Assembly: GCA_002391675.1 (NCBI GenBank)
Contig: DGFM01000029.1
Coordinates: 2,530-11,188, forward strand
Direction of reading: 5' to 3'
From: Cloacimonetes bacterium UBA3900
Lineage (GTDB): Bacteria; Cloacimonadota; Cloacimonadia; Cloacimonadales; Cloacimonadaceae
DNA length: 8,659 nucleotides
Below, piece by piece: positions 5,640-8,659 of the stretch. Positions within the stretch are counted from its first letter, which is position 1. Every line of letters starts with the position of its first letter. A program made the position numbers and the translations under genes. Below the pieces are notes generated by a model, which worked only from the letters and a program-made list of their open reading frames with translations, was not told the DNA's origin and ran no database searches.

Positions 5640-8345
5640 TCACTCAAAAGCACGCACGCGATAGAAGCGCTTTTCCGCATCCAGGGGAACGGGAAGTTCT
5701 GCATTCCCCGTAGCTTGCAGCGGCATGAAGCCTTCCGTTGTCAGCTCTGATGCTTCCACTAAGTATTCGTTGGCGTCAGTCTGTTGTTGCCAGGTGAGTT
5801 TTGCCGCCTGGCCCTGCTTGATGATCTGGAAATCCAGTGGGGAAGCGGGTTGTTGTGGCGTACCCAGCACCCGCAGGTTGTCCAGCCTGATCTTGGACGT
5901 GGGCAGGGCGTTGAAGCTTAAGACCAGCCTCACCGTCTGAGCTGCGTAGCTTGCCGGGATGCTGTATTCTATTCTGTTCCAGCTGTCTGCAACCCCCAAA
6001 TCTGCTGTAAGCTGCGTTCCTGTGGGGACGTATCCTGCCTGAGGAGTGAAGTTTGGCTCCACCAGCCAGAGGCAGAAGTCCTGGTAACCCACGTTTTGGT
6101 GCAAGAGATTCAAGATCACACGGGGAGAATCCGGGGGCAAAACCACATCCGCAAAGAGATGGATAAGCCCGCTTCCGGAGGTGGAAGCCAGGAGTGCAGC
6201 CTCGCCTTTGAAGCTTTCCTCGTTTGAAATCTGCCATTTGTTGTGGTCTTGATCCGCCGGGATCCAGCCCTCAAAATCTGCTTCCCAATTGGCCTTCACG
6301 GGCATCTCCAGTGCGGTGTTCAGGATGCCGCTCAGCGGGATATTGCGCACTATCCCTGCGTTTGAGATGATCAAATTGGCCGCCCTTTCGCCTGCGCCCA
6401 CGCCGCTGAAACCAAGCTGCAAATCTGCCCTGCTCAGCGGTGGAATGACGAGTTCGTCCGTCAGGAGCTCAAAACCGGCAGAGCCCACAAGCGTGAAGCA
6501 AGTGGCATCAAAAACCAGCGTGCTCATACCCAGATTGGCAATTCCGAGGCTGCGCAAGGCCGGACCGGCACCGCTGCACACATAGCCAAAGTCAAGCTCC
6601 GCAGCAAGAACCTCCCAGGCACCCTCCTGTATCTCCAAGGCTTCATCCGCTCCGATATCGGGAGTCACGGCATCACGGAGCTGCCCATCAAAATCCACCT
6701 CCACCATCGCCAAAGGCAGCGCATTACCCTTTGCCAGGCAATCTATTACCAGATCAAGATGCAGGCTGCTGTCACCGGCAAAGGCGGGCTCAGCAAAGTG
6801 CGAATCTTGCTCCAGATTGGAGGCTGCCTGATACTCGGCCAGGGTCTGATAGCCAACCGAGCCTATCTGCGCAACCAGGTACCTGCTGCCCGTACCATTC
6901 AACCAGAAAAGATTGTTTGAGCAGCTGGACAGGCCGGTAAAGCCGGGGCTTTCCTTCCAGATATTCACGGTTTTGCCTCCTGCACCCGCTGTGCTGTAGT
7001 TGGCCAGGATGTTATTGACCAGTTCCACGTTTACGCCGTCCGTCGGGATGTAAACACAGGCGGTGGACGAGCCGGCCTGGAAGGCATCTGCCTGCAATCT
7101 GATGGAGTTGTAGTAGAGCTTGATATTGCCGGATGCAGTGCGGATTCCGATGCAAGAGGGCTGGACATTGCCGAAGAAATTCAGGTCGTGGATCATATTG
7201 TTGGCCGCCAGGCAGTTCGCTCCACCTAAGATCAAGCCGACCGCATAGGTATTGCTATTATGGCTCTGGAGGCATTCAAAATTGGCTATCTGGTTGCCCA
7301 ACACCTCGGTATTCCCCGCATTGGAATTGACTTCAATGCCGATGAGACTGGTGCCTTTGCCGGAAAAGCCATCTAAAACGTTGTGACGCACGGTAACATC
7401 ACCTTTCTCTATATAGATGCCCTTCACAGGCACGTTGTTGGTTATGGACAAATTTCCGATGTTGTTGTGCTGGATGATTGCGCTGCCGTCTATGTGATAG
7501 ATTCCATGAAAGTGGTTCCGGATCATGGAGGCTTCAATGCTGTTCGCCTCCACGATGGCGCTGCTCTCGGTTCCGCCGTATCTGATTGCCTCAAAAAGGG
7601 TAAGATTCCTCTCTGCAGCGACTATCTGATTGTTTCTTATCACCAGATGAGAACCGCCGGGAGCCAGTATTCCATAATTGCTCACGTTTGTAATGCGGCA
7701 GTTTTCGATGGTTTCGTGGATGTGAGGTGCGGCAGTGCTTCCCAAAATATGCATCCCATAACGCGCATTGGAAATCTCCAGGTTTTGGTAAAGATTGTGG
7801 TGGTTGATGCCGGTTCCAATGCTGCTGGAATACACACCTCTGGTGTAGATATTGGCTTTGTTCAGGGTGATCTTACAGTTTTTGATGGTGTTGTAAGCGG
7901 CACCGTTCAGCAGGTGAAAGCCATATTCCATCGCGGTAGTGTTACCGCTGTTTGCCACATCAATGCCATCAAAAGTATAGTATTCCACTCCCTCCAGGCG
8001 GATAACCGAGTCATTCCGACCGGTTGTGCCCGCGGCCAATATCTTGGGGTTTTCGCCCTCACCATCCTTCTGAAATACCACCGCTGCCGTCTCCGTGGCG
8101 GAACGCATGATGGCAGGCGGATTCTCGTAGAATGTGGCGCCCGCACTCACCAAAAAGGTGATACCCGACTGCGGGATGCTGATCAGACCGTTTAAAAACT
8201 CTATCGCCTGGGTAAAGCTCTCATAATCGCCCTCAGGCCCCAGTGTGTAGACTTGGGGACTGCGCACCGTCTCCACCTTGGCCTGCGCAAAAGCAAAAGT
8301 CCATGCCAAACAAAAACATATGCCCAAGATAAGTGCACGTCTCAT
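5640..8345 (-). CDS. Exported mosaic right-handed beta-helix protein (901 aa)
   Basis: This is a large secreted, probably surface or extracellular, protein. Residues 1-20 form a signal peptide with likely cleavage at AFA/Q. Residues about 30-105 match the leader common in this family (YTLGPEGDYESFTQAIEFLN at 33-52). From about 105 to 450 there is a right-handed parallel beta-helix, shown by regularly spaced rungs with Asn turns (NCKIT, NCRIT, NNQI, HNNI, HNVL, GNQI, NNMI, YNSI, NNIL). DIGADE at 563-568 closes this region. About 578-675 resembles a choice-of-anchor-D / ASPM-SPD-2-Hydin Ig-like domain (LDFGYV, IANLGMSTLVF, LSGIL). About 683-828 resembles a jelly-roll binding module, and 832-901 a degenerate Fn3 domain ending YRVRAFE. 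I see no LPXTG, no C-terminal transmembrane helix and no clear type IX sorting tail. Start 8345 is preferred over the longer frame (8423) because of the ribosome site and signal peptide. The beta-helix could bind or cleave polysaccharide, but no catalytic motif identifies a lyase. It may be an adhesin. Confidence 0.88.
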   Translation of the reverse strand: MRRALILGICFCLAWTFAFAQAKVETVRSPQVYTLGPEGDYESFTQAIEFLNGLISIPQSGITFLVSAGATFYENPPAIMRSATETAAVVFQKDGEGENPKILAAGTTGRNDSVIRLEGVEYYTFDGIDVANSGNTTAMEYGFHLLNGAAYNTIKNCKITLNKANIYTRGVYSSSIGTGINHHNLYQNLEISNARYGMHILGSTAAPHIHETIENCRITNVSNYGILAPGGSHLVIRNNQIVAAERNLTLFEAIRYGGTESSAIVEANSIEASMIRNHFHGIYHIDGSAIIQHNNIGNLSITNNVPVKGIYIEKGDVTVRHNVLDGFSGKGTSLIGIEVNSNAGNTEVLGNQIANFECLQSHNSNTYAVGLILGGANCLAANNMIHDLNFFGNVQPSCIGIRTASGNIKLYYNSIRLQADAFQAGSSTACVYIPTDGVNVELVNNILANYSTAGAGGKTVNIWKESPGFTGLSSCSNNLFWLNGTGSRYLVAQIGSVGYQTLAEYQAASNLEQDSHFAEPAFAGDSSLHLDLVIDCLAKGNALPLAMVEVDFDGQLRDAVTPDIGADEALEIQEGAWEVLAAELDFGYVCSGAGPALRSLGIANLGMSTLVFDATCFTLVGSAGFELLTDELVIPPLSRADLQLGFSGVGAGERAANLIISNAGIVRNIPLSGILNTALEMPVKANWEADFEGWIPADQDHNKWQISNEESFKGEAALLASTSGSGLIHLFADVVLPPDSPRVILNLLHQNVGYQDFCLWLVEPNFTPQAGYVPTGTQLTADLGVADSWNRIEYSIPASYAAQTVRLVLSFNALPTSKIRLDNLRVLGTPQQPASPLDFQIIKQGQAAKLTWQQQTDANEYLVEASELTTEGFMPLQATGNAELPVPLDAEKRFYRVRAFE

Positions 8346-8350
8346 AATAA

Positions 8351-8355
8351 CCTCC
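8351..8355 (-). promoter_or_regulatory. Ribosome binding site that fixes the beta-helix protein start
   Basis: On the minus strand this reads GGAGG and lies 5 bases before the ATG at 8345-8343. It is a near-perfect Shine-Dalgarno at a good spacing. The signal peptide (MRRALILG...) begins exactly at this ATG, whereas the in-frame upstream ATG at 8423 would put a second hydrophobic stretch in front of it. The site therefore decides the start codon. Confidence 0.8.
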
Positions 8356-8376
8356 AGCAAAAATAGTACAGAGCCC

Positions 8377-8405
8377 ATTAGCTGCAAATGTGCCCAAAAT
8401 GTCAA
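8377..8405 (-). promoter_or_regulatory. Candidate sigma70-type promoter of the beta-helix gene
   Basis: On the minus strand a perfect TTGACA (8405 to 8400) is followed after 17 bases by GCTAAT (8382 to 8377), a 4-of-6 match to TATAAT that lacks the conserved second-position A. Transcription would start near 8370, giving a leader of about 25 bases that contains the GGAGG ribosome site. The promoter lies inside the longer open frame, which further argues against a start at 8423. The -35 and spacing are strong and the -10 is only fair; there is no experimental support. Confidence 0.45.
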
Positions 8406-8659
8406 GCCATAAATAGCAAACAATCACGAACGATGCAGACAAAGCCTTGGTTCCTGTAAACTTGCCCCCGCTATTCTTTTCGGCTCCTGTTCAATCAGGA
8501 TGGGCGGGTGTGACGGGACAGGATCGCAGTTGCCGGTGTTGATGGAAAAATCTCTCCTTAAGGGCCGGAAATTGTTTTCAAAAAACCGATCCTCACATCA
8601 ACCTTTGACTTTTGACCCCGCTTGCCCCACCTTCGGGTTTCCTTGGCGCTCGAATGCGT
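8406..8659. other. Unassigned intergenic region at the right edge
   Basis: Beyond the promoter of the beta-helix gene this stretch holds no convincing gene. On the minus strand all three frames entering from the right edge reach a stop within about 35 codons: one ends at TAA (8560-8558) and the others near 8595-8605. The tail of a gene beyond the edge therefore cannot be excluded but is not supported. Small sequence features are a TCCTG / CAGGA inverted repeat (8485-8489 and 8496-8500, loop 6) flanked by CCCGC (8467-8471) and GCGGG (8504-8508), a GTTGATG / CATCAAC pair (8538-8544 and 8596-8602), and the 8-mer CTTGCCCC at both 8461 and 8621. None is strong alone. It could be a dispersed intergenic repeat or the leader of a gene to the right. 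Confidence 0.5.

Noticed and set aside
7383..8195. Plus-strand open frame (270 codons) opposite the beta-helix region
   Set aside because: It is the shadow of the repetitive beta-helix gene, whose minus-strand rungs and signal peptide are clear.
8485..8500. TCCTG / CAGGA inverted repeat considered as a terminator
   Set aside because: The stem is only 5 pairs and no T-tract follows on either strand, so it does not meet a terminator pattern.
8556..8563. Perfect 8-base palindrome CCTTAAGG in the right-edge region
   Set aside because: A palindrome of this length is expected many times by chance in a window this size, and it has no second copy or promoter context.
8558..8659. Possible C-terminal tail of a minus-strand gene entering from the right edge
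   Set aside because: About 33 codons are open in one frame, but the peptide is basic and low in information, and the other frames are open almost as long; coding cannot be supported.

Overview
The window carries six protein-coding genes: four on the + strand in one tightly packed operon, and two on the - strand facing them. No rRNA, tRNA, CRISPR array, transposase or other mobile element was seen. The organism looks like a Gram-negative-type bacterium with an outer membrane, since there is a lipobox lipoprotein and there are Sec-exported surface-type proteins. The mosaic beta-helix protein (parallel beta-helix, a D-I-G-A-D-E motif, a choice-of-anchor-D-like domain, a C-terminal Fn3-like tail) is a style common in Cloacimonadota and in Bacteroidota and relatives. 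I lean to a Candidatus Cloacimonadota-like anaerobe, but this is inference from protein style and not a phylogenetic result.

Left half (2-5068, + strand): a glycan-catabolic operon. It runs from the C-terminal half of a GH38 alpha-mannosidase (cut by the left edge), to a GH20 beta-N-acetylhexosaminidase, a GH130 beta-mannoside phosphorylase, and a secreted CBM9-like carbohydrate-binding protein. The first two junctions are 4-base ATGA stop/start overlaps and the third is a 13-base overlap, so the four genes are almost certainly co-transcribed and translationally coupled. The enzyme set fits stepwise dismantling of an N-glycan-type oligosaccharide: alpha-mannose removed by GH38, beta-linked GlcNAc/GalNAc by GH20, and the core Man-beta-1,4-GlcNAc (or a beta-mannobiose-type disaccharide) split by phosphate with GH130 to give mannose-1-phosphate. 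GH20 and GH130 have no signal peptide and should act in the cytoplasm, while the CBM9-like protein is exported.

Right half (5070-8345, - strand): a 901-residue exported beta-helix protein, followed after 57 bases by a small lipoprotein gene of unknown function. The lipoprotein gene converges on the glycan operon with a single base between the two stop codons, which leaves no room for a terminator between them. A candidate sigma70-type promoter with a perfect TTGACA -35 box and a strong Shine-Dalgarno sequence place the start of the beta-helix protein at 8345, 26 codons inside its longest open frame.

Right edge (8346-8659): about 314 bases with no convincing gene. It holds the promoter of the beta-helix gene, then sequence I cannot assign.

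I do not see a clearly novel system here. The most useful points are the coupled GH38-GH20-GH130-CBM9 operon, the orphan lipoprotein, the one-base convergent junction and the unassigned right-edge sequence.
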